Shown here piece after piece: positions 44,099-54,351 of a stretch of DNA of 64,000 nucleotides. The position numbers and the translations under genes are program-made. How positions within the stretch are numbered: position 1 is the stretch's first letter; each line of letters opens with the position of its first letter. The notes under the pieces were generated by a model, which did no database searches, had not been told where the DNA came from, and saw only the letters and a program-made list of their open reading frames with translations. Origin of the DNA: Symbiodinium natans (Eukaryota; Sar; Dinophyceae; Suessiales; Symbiodiniaceae); assembly GCA_905221605.1 (NCBI GenBank), contig CAJNDS010002079.1, positions 1,456,001 to 1,520,000 on the forward strand. The letters are read 5' to 3'.

Positions 44099-44550
44099 GA
44101 TGATCCCTTAATCCCAAACCCTAGCTCATCTTGGTTAAACCAGCGGGTGCCCGTATTCGTGGCTTTCTTGTGGCTGGCTCTTAGGACTCTAACCTTTGCG
44201 TTTTGTAATACAAGGAGCCTCAAAGTGGTTCAGAAGTCAGCCAAGTATTTAGAAGGCCCCCCCCCCCCTGTTAGACGAGGAATCCCAAAAGAGATCGCAA
44301 TCTTGAGCTCACTTCGCCTTCAGTTGAACTTTAAACTTTTTGGGTTTCCTTATTTAGTAGGAATATTAAAGTTTAACCTTTTTTCCCCTTGGTTATTGGA
44401 GAAGTAAGTGAGAGGACGCTCATCCCTAAAAACCCTGTGGCCAGAGCAAACGGGCAGTTCTCCAACCTTGGGCCATTTTGGAGGCTTTAGGGTTTTTTCA
44501 AGGCGCCGTAGTCTACAGAACAGACCCTAATTCGGAGCAGCATTCGGAGA

Positions 44551-44662
44551 AACCCTAAACCCTAAACCCTAAACCCTAAACCCTAAACCCTAAACCCTAA
44601 ACCCTAAACCCTAGACCCTAGACCCTAGACCCTAGACCCTAGACCCTAGACCCTAGACCCTA
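44551..44662 (-). repeat. CCCTAAA array changing abruptly to CCCTAGA
   Basis: About eight CCCTAAA units followed by eight CCCTAGA units, a clean switch between two homogeneous blocks. Confidence 0.92.
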
Positions 44663-44695
44663 TAAGCCCTAAACGCTAAAGCCTACATTGCCTTC

Positions 44696-44765
44696 CAAGG
44701 AGCTCTTCAATGAGGAGCGATTCTCGCTATTGCGGCGCAGCGCAGATGTGCCCGGGGCCCTCAGT
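44696..44765 (+). CDS. Exon-like island before a family D element
   Basis: SKELFNEERFSLLRRSADVP then GALS; the family D element follows at once. Confidence 0.43.
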
Positions 44766-44766
44766 A

Positions 44767-44960
44767 CTTGGAGGTTAATGGTACTCAGTAACCCCAACTA
44801 GGGTTTCTCAAATTAGGGTTTAGGGTTTAGGGTTTAGGGTTTAGGGTTTAGGGTTTGGGGTTTGGGGTTTGGGGTGTGGGGTTTGGGGTTTGGGGTTTGG
44901 GGTTTTGGGTTTTGGGGTTATAGCTGCACTTATACTTATGACCCACTTATAACCTCCAAG
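44767..44960 (+). mobile_element. Family D element carrying a TTTAGGG/TTTGGGG tract, probable introner
   Basis: CTTGGAGGTTAATGGTACTC to CACTTATAACCTCCAAG. It follows an open frame (SKELFNEERFSLLRRSADV) and precedes TGTTCTTCAACTTC, so it may be spliced. The telomere-like tract spans about 44812-44925. Confidence 0.65.
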
Positions 44961-45450
44961 TGTTCTTCAACTTCTGAGGGATTGCAGGGAGGGATTGGTC
45001 AACCCCCACTAAGAAATTAGGGCCGTCTTAATTGTTTGTCCTTAGTCCCTATAATCCCTATAAAGCCATAGTGCAGGGTTTTGGGGGCGGATTTTGGGGG
45101 TCTTTGGGGGGGGGGGGGGGGGGGGTAGAGGCTTTGGGTTTCGGGGTTTCGGGTTTGGGGTCAAACTAGTTTCGGGTTTAGGGTCCAGGGTCCTCTCAGA
45201 CTCCCCCCCCTTCCACCCGCAAGCTCTACTTAGGGGTAGGTTAGAACATATATTTAAATGTTTCTTTACTACCCTGAAGCCCCTGTGTAATCCCTATAAA
45301 GCCATAAAAACTTAATTTTGACAGGACCTCCAAACCTACTCCAGTACTTCTAAACCCGAGAGTCCTGCAACCGACCCGCCAAAGAACCGCTCTTGTCCCC
45401 GAAGCCCGATAGACCCAAAGCCCACCCCAACGACATGTCCGCTCCCCCAG

Positions 45451-45530
45451 GGCCGACGACTTCGTCAACGAAGGCTGGTCCTTCGAGAGCCTCGCAGGAG
45501 GCAGGTGGAACAGCGTTTGGAATTTAGGGT
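45451..45530 (+). CDS. Exon-like island
   Basis: CTCCCCCAG acceptor, ADDFVNEGWSFESLAGGRWN. Two other + frames and a minus frame (45241-45633) are also open here. Confidence 0.37.
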
Positions 45531-45538
45531 TTAGGGCT

Positions 45539-45636
45539 GGGATGCTCCCCCTTTTACTAGCAGTCCTTAGTAGGGATGATAGAGCCCCCGATTCTAATCC
45601 CTGATTAAGGACTGGTAGTATAATGGGGAACATCCC
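45539..45636 (+). mobile_element. Inverted-repeat element, family E
   Basis: GGGATGCTCCCCCTTTTACTAG pairs with CTGGTAGTATAATGGGGAAC followed by ATCCC; inner arms CAGTCCTTAGTAGGGAT and ATCCCTGATTAAGGACTG. Confidence 0.7.
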
Positions 45637-45907
45637 AAGGTTTAGGGTTTAGGGCTGTAGGGTTTGGGGGACAGGCTTTGGGGCTTGGACATCAGGTATG
45701 AAGTCCCTTCAAGCCGTAGTTCGTGTAGTTTGAAACCCCTGAACCCTGAGCCCTAAATCAGCCCTAAACCCTAAACCCCAACCCCTAAGCCCTAAACCCT
45801 AAACCCTAAACCCCAAACCCTATGTAAGGCCCTATATACACTTAGTAGCTGTGGTCGCGCTCGGTCTGCGTTTTCGGTGGCAAGGCTCATCCTGGGGCCT
45901 GAACACA

Positions 45908-46107
45908 CTATAGTCAAGCGACCGAAGGAGGGACCCTTAGAAGGGTGCTTAGGGGTTCTTTGGGGTTTAGGGTTCAGGGTTTAGGGTTTAGGGCTTAGGT
46001 AAAAGAGGGACTACATAAGGTGTATATATATATATAATATAAGGGTTATTTAGGGGAATTTTGTTTAAGGGTCCCTTCTAGGGGTCCCTCCTTTTCCCCG
46101 AATATAG
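45908..46107 (+). mobile_element. Inverted-repeat element, family G, with TTTAGGG insert
   Basis: CTATAGTC...GAAGGAGGGACCC at the left pairs loosely with GGGGTCCCTCCTTTTCCCCG and AATATAG at the right. Contains a short TTTAGGG tract and a (TA)n stretch. A weaker relative lies at about 37916-38036. Confidence 0.55.
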
Positions 46108-46108
46108 T

Positions 46109-46575
46109 CCTGGAGTAGATGGCATTCCATTTATATACATATGTATATATACATATATACGCACATGTTTTGCTGTTTTCAGAACCCCATAGATAGAATA
46201 TGCTTGCATAAAGGGAAAGGAGGTGGAGAGAAAGAGCAGCCATTGAGGAGAGGAAGAGCACATGAAGAGACTAGGAAAGGCAGAGGAAGAGGACAGGAAG
46301 AGGAGGAAGAAGGGATGAAGAGGAGAGGAAGAGGACAGGAAGAGGAGAGGAAGAGGAACGGAAGAGGACGGGAAGAGGAGAGGAAGGACAGGAAAAGGAC
46401 AGGGAGAGGACAGGAAGAGGGGAGAAAGAGGAGACGGGAAGAGGAGAGGGAAGATGACAGACAGGAAGAGGAGCCTATGTTGGAGGGCCCAACAAGCCCC
46501 TGACCCATATTCTATCTCAAAATTTGGGGAACCCACCTGTTTTCTTCAAAGTATGCAAATGCCATCTACTCCAGG
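46109..46575 (+). mobile_element. 467-bp element with perfect 18-bp terminal inverted repeats around a purine minisatellite
   Basis: CCTGGAGTAGATGGCATT at 46109-46126 and its exact complement at 46558-46575. The interior holds a TA-rich stretch and, at about 46215-46480, an almost pure purine array built on GGAAGAGGACA-like units. No transposase frame was seen. It begins two bases after a family G element. Confidence 0.7.
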
Positions 46576-46576
46576 A

Positions 46577-47250
46577 TGACTGTAAACCAGAAAGGGGGAC
46601 TGGGGAGCTAGGGCTTAGGGTTTAGGGTTTAGGGTTTAGGGTTAGGGTTTAAGTTCTTCAGTCGGGCAGGGCTTAGGAAGTGGAAGCCGCCCAAGTGAGA
46701 GGCCGCCCAGCAGCAATCCCAAAGGCAAGCTTGAATGTTTAGTTTCGTTCTTCCTGGGGATCAGGGTCTAAAGCCCTATGCCCTTAGCCCTAAGACCGAA
46801 ACCCTTAAACCGTACCCTATAACCCTATATAACCCTATAGCTCTTAAACCCTATAACCCTAAACCCCACGCCCTCAGGCGGTGGGAAAGGCGGGACCCTC
46901 ATGGCGAAAGTGGGGGACTACGTGGTGAAGGAACTCAGCAAAGGCCAGCTTAGCAGGACTTCAGGGCGTACATGGGGTTTATAGTAGCTCAGGTCTCCGG
47001 AGTTTAGCGTTTAGAGCCCTAAACCCTAAACCCCAAACTCTAAATCCTAAACCCTAAACCCTAAACCTTAGGGCTTTGGGTTTATAGGGCTTCAGGGGTT
47101 CAGGGCTTCTTTTTTAGGTGGACCGTGTCGATTTGATGGTCGTCTTTTTGCGACCGTGGTAGCTATGGTCATTCGTAAGCCTCGTCGTAGTCCCTAAACC
47201 CTAAGCCCGAAACCCTAAACCCTAAACCCCTAAACCCTAAACCCTAACTA
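46577..47250. other. Telomere-like text with scattered islands
   Basis: Open island 46659-46769 after CTTCAG (SERPPSSNPKGKLECLVSFF) and 46889-46982; the rest is CCCTATAACCC-type repeat. Confidence 0.5.
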
Positions 47251-47256
47251 AACCCG

Positions 47257-47306
47257 AAGAAGAGGCTCCCATGGAGAGTGCTTTATGGAAACCCAAGTCG
47301 TAGGAC
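47257..47306 (+). CDS. Candidate terminal exon
   Basis: EEEAPMESALWKPKS to TAG after a CCCTAA tract. Further open islands at 46889-46982 (MAKVGDYVVKELSKGQLS), 47438-47541 and 47579-47713 lie in this region. Confidence 0.33.
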
Positions 47307-47878
47307 CAAGAGCTCTAAACCTCGAGTCCTGCACCCTGAACCCCAAGGTCCGAAACCCCCGACGTGGGCCCCTTAGGGTTTTGGGTTGAAAGTTGAGAGT
47401 TGAGGGTTTAGGGTTTAGGGTTTATGGCAAGAGAGGTGCTGCAGCCCATTCCTTTCAGGGGGATTGGGGTTGCTAGAGAACCTTTCTCAGTTCTAAGAGC
47501 AGCGCTGCATGATGTGTTGATACGTAACAGAATGTCCTTCTGAGAATGCCGCGAGTTCGATACATCGGGTGATGTGTAGCCCCCTCGGAAATCGGAGATC
47601 CTTTTCCGGCCTTCGCCTGTTCTCTCCAAGGCTCCTGGTCCCACTCAATTTGGTGCCAGAACTTACGAATGTCCGTTTCTCATGAAGCGTTCGCACAACA
47701 TCCGGCTGCTGTGATTTGGGTGAATGCGAAAGGAACCATTGAGCAGTGAGGAGAGCATGCTGGATCTGCTGTAGACTTGGAGTCTAGAAAGAGGGGGTGG
47801 TGCTTAAAGCACGGCGGGCGATGGGTTGATCTGTGGAAAAGCCCGAAACCCTAAATCCCAACCCCCAAACTCTGCAGT

Positions 47879-48290
47879 TTGGGACTTCTCTGCATCAACG
47901 TCGCCAACCCCGCCTGGTGCAAAAGGGTGGCACCCTCGCCCCTAACCCTAACTCCTAAATCCGAAGCCCCAAGCTCAACTCAACCCTCAACCTCCTCAGC
48001 CCCAAGTGCCCAAACCGTAAACCCGAAACCCGAAACCCTAAACCCATCACTCTCCATGCTGCAAGGCGACCACCACACGCTCTTAGACGTCTCCGGGAGC
48101 CTCTGTCCTGTGGCTGCAAGCTCACCAGTGTTAAGGGCTTCGGGTTTAGGGTTTAGAGTTAGTTTCGAGGATTTGGGGTCCAGAGGTCTTGCGATAGCAG
48201 GTTCCTGGGCTGTTTTGAGCCCAAGCGGAAGCCGAAAGCCTACTTCAACCCGAAAACCCTTCAACCCTAAGGCTTTAGGGTTTAGGCTTT
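47879..48290 (+). CDS. Open stretch of 137 codons
   Basis: The frame is interrupted by repeat-derived NPKPETLNP. Protein-like parts are LGLLCINVANPAWCKR, followed by G|GTGGCA, and DHHTLLDVSGSLCPVAASSP after CTGCAAG. Probably two exons and an intron rather than one frame. Confidence 0.33.
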
Positions 48291-49163
48291 AGGGTGTGCG
48301 ATCTGGAATTTCTGGGAGTGCCCCTTTTCGGATTTTTGGGGGAGGCTGGGGGGATTTCATAGTTGTGGTGCAGGGTGTAGACTTCACTTGGTCCCCTAGG
48401 CCCTATAAACTCTTTAGGATTAAGGGATCATGTTCGCTGATCATCTCGGTCAGCTACCTGAACCCTATGAGTTCCCTGTTCTCAAGCAGCCCCTAGGTGT
48501 CGGAAGATTAGGGTTTAGGGGTTAGGGTTTAGGGTTTAGGGTTCAGGGTTTAGGGTTTAGGGTTTAGGGTTTAGGGCTTAGGGTTTAGGACGCACCAAGA
48601 GCTCCAAAGCCTCACGAGGCGAGCACATCTTGAGTGGGCCGTCCTTGCTCTGCCCGATCTACCTCCATTTCAGCCCCTCGGTGAGCCAAAACCCTAAACC
48701 CTAAACCCCAAATCCCAAACCCTAAACTCTAAACCCTAAACCCAAAAATCCCTGAAGGGATTTAGGTCTTCAGAGCCCTTCCGTCAGCGTTAGAGTCCTG
48801 TGTGCAGTGGGCATGTGTGGGGAGGGGGGGGAGGGGGCATTCTTAGTAGCTGAATGAACACACTTTACACTTTTTTGGGGCTTCTGAGCTCAGCAACTCA
48901 GTATTTGTTTTAATTAAGGCATGCGTGTTTGGAAGTAGAGCTGGCGGTCCCTAAGCCTTAAACGCTGAAAGCCCTGTAACCCCTGAGCTCCACGTGTTGG
49001 TGTCTGTGCGCCTTCTTTCGGGAGAAGGGGGGGCAGGGTCAAAAAGGTTTTGATTTTGGAGTTTAGGCCCTGACCCTTGAACCCTAAAACCTTGGATCCT
49101 AAAGCCCACTTTAGACCGCCTGTAAGTTCGAAACCTAAGCCCTAAACCCGAGGTAAAAGAAGA

Positions 49164-49238
49164 GGTTCGTTCACAGTCCCCGCAAAAAATGTGAAAGGCT
49201 TTGTGGGCCCAGACAATGATCCTTGCATGCTGTTGCGT
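49164..49238 (+). CDS. Exon-like island
   Basis: GSFTVPAKNVKGFVGPDNDP then CMLLR, followed by TTTAGGG. Confidence 0.4.
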
Positions 49239-49387
49239 TTAGGGCTCTGGGCTCTAGGCTTCAGGGTTTGAGGGTTGAAGGGTTGGGGCTTAGGGGGGTT
49301 TGAGAACATATAGGGGGCATACCGGGTTTTAGGGTTTAGGGGCTTAGAGTACACGAAGCCCTTGGTGCGGATGACTCTGTCTTGCAG

Positions 49388-49442
49388 GAGATGTGACCAC
49401 AAATCGCTTCTTCTTTGCCATGCAGCAGCTGTGCTTACGAAG
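49388..49442 (+). CDS. Exon-like island with a good acceptor
   Basis: GTCTTGCAG acceptor, DVTTNRFFFAMQQLCLR, then a family D-like left end (CTTGGAAGTTCAGGGTAC). Confidence 0.43.
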
Positions 49443-50011
49443 TTCAGGGTCTACTTGGAAGTTCAGGGTACATAGTATCCCAATTCTAAGTGTAGTTCTC
49501 ACTCCCACTTCGAAGCCGCTTGAGTATCCTAAGAGGGTTGTCGAAGTTCAGGTTTCTAGGATCCAGGCGTGGGGGACAGGCTTGAAAACTCCATACCTTC
49601 CGGATAACATCTTAGCGTGCTCAGGGGGCAGCTAGCTTCGAATCTAGCAGAGAGGGGGGGCCTAAACCCTAAACCCTAAACCCTAAACCCTAAACCCTAA
49701 ACCCTAAACCCTAAACCCTAAAGTAGCTACACGGTCCCTAAACATGGTCCCTTACCTTTACAAAATGGTTCTGAAGTATGGGCCCTTGGGTTTTCTAGGG
49801 TGTATAAGGGGTATAGAAGGGGTCCATGTCACAACCCTTAGACAACCCCGAATCCCTAAGCTCCAGAAGCCGGAAGCCCCGCAACATGCCCGAAACCCCC
49901 TAATTTGAAGGTGCATGGTACCTTAGTGGAGAGTACTTGAGCCTTCAAGTGTTGCGCATAAAGGGACTTTGCAGGCCCAAGTACATACTCATATGGTGCG
50001 TGTAAGGGCTA

Positions 50012-50194
50012 AACCCATTCCTGAATCCTACTTACGCGGTCAGCTCTTGCAAGCATGGTCCCCATTTTTGCTTCATTCCCTGCCATAAATTCGGCCCCGT
50101 GTATGTAGGGGTACTTGCCGAAGGGGACCAGGCATGTGGAGGAGTGAGTTTTCAGGTTTTGCACCCGCAGCCCCCCAAGTATAAGTGTTGTTAA
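50012..50194 (+). CDS. Open stretch of 60 codons without ATG, Cys-rich
   Basis: TYAVSSCKHGPHFCFIPCHK then FGPVYVGVLAEGDQACGGVS, to TAA. A GTTTTGC donor-like site lies at about 50156. Confidence 0.4.
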   Translation, partial: NPFLNPTYAVSSCKHGPHFCFIPCHKFGPVYVGVLAEGDQACGGVSFQVLHPQPPKYKCC

Positions 50195-50594
50195 AATCCA
50201 CTCATAGGCTCTTTACGTACCCTAGATTGGTGAAGTAGGGGGCTGACTCTAAGAACACACACTCACCAAGATTTAGGAAAACTGAACCCTATATGCATTC
50301 ACCCGAACTTAAACCTCAAACCACGAAAACCGCAAAACCTGACCCTAAACCTTCATCCTGAACCTTAAAACCCTAAACCCTAAACTCTCAGAACCGTTTG
50401 AAGCCTGGAGAAAGCAAGGAATGCAATTGGATCCGGGCCTTTCAAAGCAGCCTGGCGCGCGCTTTTGCAGCCCTGAATCAGCTTGGGGGTTCACTGGGTT
50501 TAGGTTTAGGGTTTAGGGTTTAGGGTTTAGGGTTTAGGGTTTAGGGTTTAGGGTTTAGGGTTTAGGGTTTTAGGGTTTAGGGTTTAGGGTTTAG

Positions 50595-50705
50595 GGCCCA
50601 GTGGTGCCCTTTTTCCATTTCTTGCTTCAAGGTTCCTTTAGTAAAGTAACCAGCCCAAAACAGGGCACGCTTGTTGCAGTATGGCTGCGGGGCTTAATTA
50701 CCAAG
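50595..50705 (+). mobile_element. Degraded family A introner
   Basis: Begins GGCCCAGTGGTGCCCTTTTTCC right after a TTTAGGG tract and ends AATTACCAAG. Shares the internal GGTTCCTTTAGTAAAGTAACC and AAAACAGGGCACGC blocks. The left terminus is partly replaced by telomere-like sequence. Confidence 0.6.
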
Positions 50706-51102
50706 TTAGGGTTAAGGCTTCAGGGCTCAGGGTTTAGGGTTGGTGCCTGGATATCCCATGCTTCCAAGACCCTGCTCTATCTATCATCCGCTTTACCCAT
50801 CACGCGGAGTATTTCATTTAGGATTCCCTTGTGGCCACTCCAACTCTCCTTTCGGAGTGTCTGTAGGATAGAGGCCTCAGTGCTCAGGGGGCCAGAAGTT
50901 CGAGGCATTGTCGGTCAACGCACGCCGAGGCCTAACTGAAGTCTCTTACCTCTAGACTACCCCAAAAACCCCAAACCTTCAACCCAAAGGCCCCAAACTG
51001 AACCAGCCCTGGGGCCTTAACGGTTAGGGTTTCGGGTTTAGGGTTTAGGGTTTAGGGTTTTAGGGTTTAGGGTTTAGGGTTTAGGGTTTAGGGTTTTCGG
51101 GT

Positions 51103-51179
51103 GATCTTCGCAAGGTCCTCTATGACCTCAAGGGCTGCGCCGACGACAAGCTGCTAGCCACCTGGCAGCACTGGGGCTT
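51103..51179 (+). CDS. Exon-like island between TTTAGGG tracts
   Basis: DLRKVLYDLKGCADDKLLAT then WQHWGL; strongly protein-like composition. Confidence 0.47.
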
Positions 51180-51768
51180 AGGGCTGAGGGTTTCAGGGTG
51201 CAGGGCGTGGAGGTTTCTTACAAGGCCTCTTGTGGCTTGGGCTCTAAGCCCTAAACCTAAACCCTACAATCCTAAAGCTCCAAACCTGGATGCACGGAGG
51301 TATCTGCATGGGGATCTACCCTAAACCCTAAACCCTAAACCCTTTCGGTGGATTCTGGGGATCTTTTCGCACCTCTCAGGAGTCCTGGGCCAGACATGTC
51401 TCGTGTTCTGGGAGCTTTGGGTTCCTTAAAAGTTGAGGGTTTAGGGTCTAGGGGTTAGGGTTTGGAGTTTAGGGTTTAGGGTAACCTTCGCCCCTAAACC
51501 CTAGTTAAAGCCTAAACCCTGAACCCTAAACCCAATAGCCTAAACTGGCTTCTGTTGGTTCTGGCTTCGTTCCGAATGGCTAGCTTATGTTAGCCTTATT
51601 CAGCCCGAAACCCGAAACCCTTAGGTTTGGGGTTGAGGGGATGTTGAGTTTGTTGGACCCGAAGTTCAGGGGATCAACCGACACAAGCCACTTGTTCGGG
51701 TTTGGGGTTTAGGGTTTGGGGTTTGAGGCTTAGGGTTTAGGGTTTAGAGTTTAGGGTTTAAGGTTTAG

Positions 51769-51900
51769 GCCCACACAGCCAACATCAAAATCGCATGTGC
51801 CAAGGAGAAGGACGGCCTCAAAGTACCTGCGGTTCACAAGCGCGTGTGGAAACTCTGTCAGCTCGTTGTACTAAGCAGGCACATGCTCAAAGCCCTGAGG
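51769..51900 (+). CDS. Exon-like island starting at a repeat-derived TTTAG
   Basis: The last unit of a telomere-like tract (AAGGTTTAG) sits directly before 44 open codons: AHTANIKIACAKEKDGLKVP then AVHKRVWKLCQLVVLSRHML. Confidence 0.48.
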
Positions 51901-51904
51901 TTTA

Positions 51905-52600
51905 TGGTTTATGGTTTAGGCTTTGGGGTTTAGGGTTTAGGATTTGGGGTCTAGGGTTTGGGGTTTAGGGTTTAGGGTTTGGGGTTTAGGGTTGAGGTTT
52001 TGGGTTTAGGGCTTGGGGTTTAGGGTTTGAGGCTTAGCGGTTGGGGTTTAGCGTTCCTCGCCAAAGCTTTAAGCCTTAAACCCTACGTACTCACGTAGCT
52101 GGCAATCTCAACTCCCATTGCCCGCCACCTACATGGTTTAGGGTTTGGGGTTTGGGGATTAATTAGGGTTTAGGGTTTAGGGTTCTCTACCTGGAGTAAC
52201 CTCGAAACATATTGCTGTGGTACAAGGGTGCTCTAGGAAGCCCCTAATTAGACCCCAAACCTTTTTCCCCTCAACCCTCCAGAATACAACGCATACACGC
52301 CGTACTAGCAACCCTAAACCCTAAACCCTAAACCCTAAACCCTAAGCCCTAAACCCTAAACCCTAAACCTCCAAAGCCTCTAGGTCCGAAAACCGAAGCC
52401 TTAAGCCCTAACCCCTCAAGCCAACCCTACACCACTGTGGCTGTGGCTCATGTCCCGAAACACTCTTTGGAAAGACCCTGAGAAGGGTTTAGGGTTTAGG
52501 GTTTAGGGTTTGGGGTTTAGGGTTTAGGGTTTAGGGTTTGGGGTTTAGGGTTTAGGGTTTAGGGTTTCCCTGAGAAGGGTTCAGGGTTTACCAAGGGCTT
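51905..52600. other. TTTAGGG/TTTGGGG text with small islands
   Basis: Small open islands at 52172-52235 (FSTWSNLETYCCGTRVL) and a possible terminal exon YNAYTPY after CCCTCCAG at 52290-52313. Confidence 0.5.
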
Positions 52601-52619
52601 TTCTTGAATCCGAAATTTT

Positions 52620-52712
52620 AAAGTTCAATTGGCCTCTAGAGCCCAAAGGAAGTTAGCAAGTCGAGGGGGCCCCAAAAACTCACCCCAAGTCCTTCAGTCT
52701 CAGGAGGGTTTA
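52620..52712 (+). CDS. Exon-like island
   Basis: KVQLASRAQRKLASRGGPKN then SPQVLQSQE, ending CAGGAG|GGTTTAGGG. Confidence 0.42.
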
Positions 52713-53125
52713 GGGTTTAGGGTTTAGGGTTTAGGGTTTAGGGTTTAGGGTTTAGGGTTTAGGGTTTTGGGTTAGTATGCCATAACCGCAAAGGACAAGT
52801 CCTAGATCCGTTTGGGTTTTCTTGACAAAGCGTCAGGGCTTTCTGGAACACACCAAAGCAACAAGAGCCTAAGGGTGCTCAAGTGGAGGATGCTTTGGGG
52901 CATTTCGGGGGTCTAATCCGGTTGAGGGTTCTCTGGCATATTGCGTAGTGTTTTCTAGAGTCTGAGGGTTGTTGTATGGGGGTTAGGGTTTAGGCTATTC
53001 TTAGTTTAGGGCTTAGTTTTAGGGATATAAACCCTAAACCCTAAACCCTAAACCCTAAACCCTAAACCCTAAACCCTAAACCCTAAACCCTAAACCATAG
53101 TATACAGTTTGGAGTTTAGGGTGTA

Positions 53126-53212
53126 AGCGTCTTTGTGGCATGCCAAGGAATCTTCCCATGTGGTGCTCATGCACCTGGAGCCAGGCTTACGTGGGCAGGG
53201 AAGGATTTCGGG
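53126..53212 (+). CDS. Exon-like island
   Basis: ASLWHAKESSHVVLMHLEPG then LRGQGR. Preceded by GTGTAA and followed by TTTAGGG. Confidence 0.42.
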
Positions 53213-53274
53213 GTTTAGGGTTTAGGGTTTAGGGTTTAGGGTTTAGGGTTTAGGGAAGGGAGGTTAATTGGTCC

Positions 53275-53589
53275 ATGTGCTGTTGGGGTGTAGGTGTTAC
53301 AGGGTTCACCTGCGAAAGGTCTGATCCCGAAAGCCCTGGAGAGTTCTATAAAAGAGAACATGGGCATGAAATCGTGGGCCGTCCGACTGTGGGGTTGCGC
53401 ACTGCACAAAAACTGTGGGGATACTCTGGGGTTGGGCGCTCCAGTGACATGTTTTCGGGATACTCTGGGCCGATTATGATATACGTCCTGTACACCCCAA
53501 AAAGCCCCCGAAAGCCCGAAACTGAGCGCTTCCGCCAGGCGAGACGCCGCTACTACGCGGGAAAAGTTGAAGCCCGGCAGGCCAACTGA
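53275..53589 (+). CDS. Small open frame or terminal exon, 104 codons
   Basis: The longest ordinary-composition island outside the two firm genes: CERSDPESPGEFYKREHGHE, VGRPTVGLRTAQKLWGYSG, then a basic C-terminus RFRQARRRYYAGKVEARQAN and TGA. The first codons derive from repeat-like sequence, so the true start is probably near 53300 or upstream. Unrecognised. Confidence 0.47.
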   Translation: MCCWGVGVTGFTCERSDPESPGEFYKREHGHEIVGRPTVGLRTAQKLWGYSGVGRSSDMFSGYSGPIMIYVLYTPKSPRKPETERFRQARRRYYAGKVEARQAN

Positions 53590-54062
53590 ACAGGGTGAAG
53601 TGCAGAAATTTCGGGTTTAGGGTGTGGGGTCTCTTGTTTAAAGTTGAAATTTTAGGGTTTAGGGTTTAGGGTTTAGGGTTTAGGGTTTGGGGTCTCTCTT
53701 GTTGTTGCTAGTTGTCTCTTGGGAGCTCCTTTTGGTACGAGTACCTTATAAACCCTAAACGTTTAAGGTCAAGGGCGCAGGGCGTTGCGGCTTCAGGTTC
53801 AACGTTTAGGGTTTAGGGTTTAGGGTTTAGGGTTTAGGGTTTAGGGTTTAGGGTTTAGGGTTTAGGGTTTAGGGGGGGGGGGGGTATTTGCTGCGAGAAT
53901 AAGGGTTAATAGCGCTTTGGAGTACCTAAGAGGAGAATATCTCTACGGGAATGCCCAGTTTTGTGTTTTTTTTGCAAGGACTTTGAAGGATTTGCTGACG
54001 TAGGTAACGGTTCGGAAAAACCCTAAACCCTAGACCCTAAACCCTAAACCCTAAACCCTAAT

Positions 54063-54179
54063 GAGGGTCCTTCACCTGCAACAAGCTTTGCAGAGCAGGG
54101 GTATCCCCAGACGCTACGCAGATTCATGAGCAGGGTGGGGTGGTGTCTGCACGACCGGTGGTCAAACCACATGCTGTAG
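54063..54179 (+). CDS. Exon-like island ending in a stop
   Basis: EGPSPATSFAEQGYPQTLRR then FMSRVGWCLHDRWSNHML. Another frame is open for 19 codons. Confidence 0.35.
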   Translation, partial: EGPSPATSFAEQGYPQTLRRFMSRVGWCLHDRWSNHML

Positions 54180-54351
54180 GGTTCATGTATACTTCCTGCA
54201 CACAAGAACAAAACTCACAGTGCTTGGTGAGATGCATTGGCCGGTGAAATAGGTTTAGGGTTTAGGGTTTAGGGTTTAGGGTTTAGGGTTTAGGGTTTAG
54301 GGCTTCTTGACTTCTTTATGGAAATCAGCCCAAGCTCTGACAAGCTAAGCC

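Noticed and set aside
46078-46536. Frames of 109-152 codons on both strands rich in Arg/Glu/Gly or Ser/Leu/Pro
   Set aside because: They read the purine minisatellite inside the 467-bp element and differ only by frame of the same repeat.
47408-47696. Minus-strand frames of 67-78 codons
   Set aside because: One begins or ends in repeat-derived NPKP, and the + strand is equally open in several pieces.
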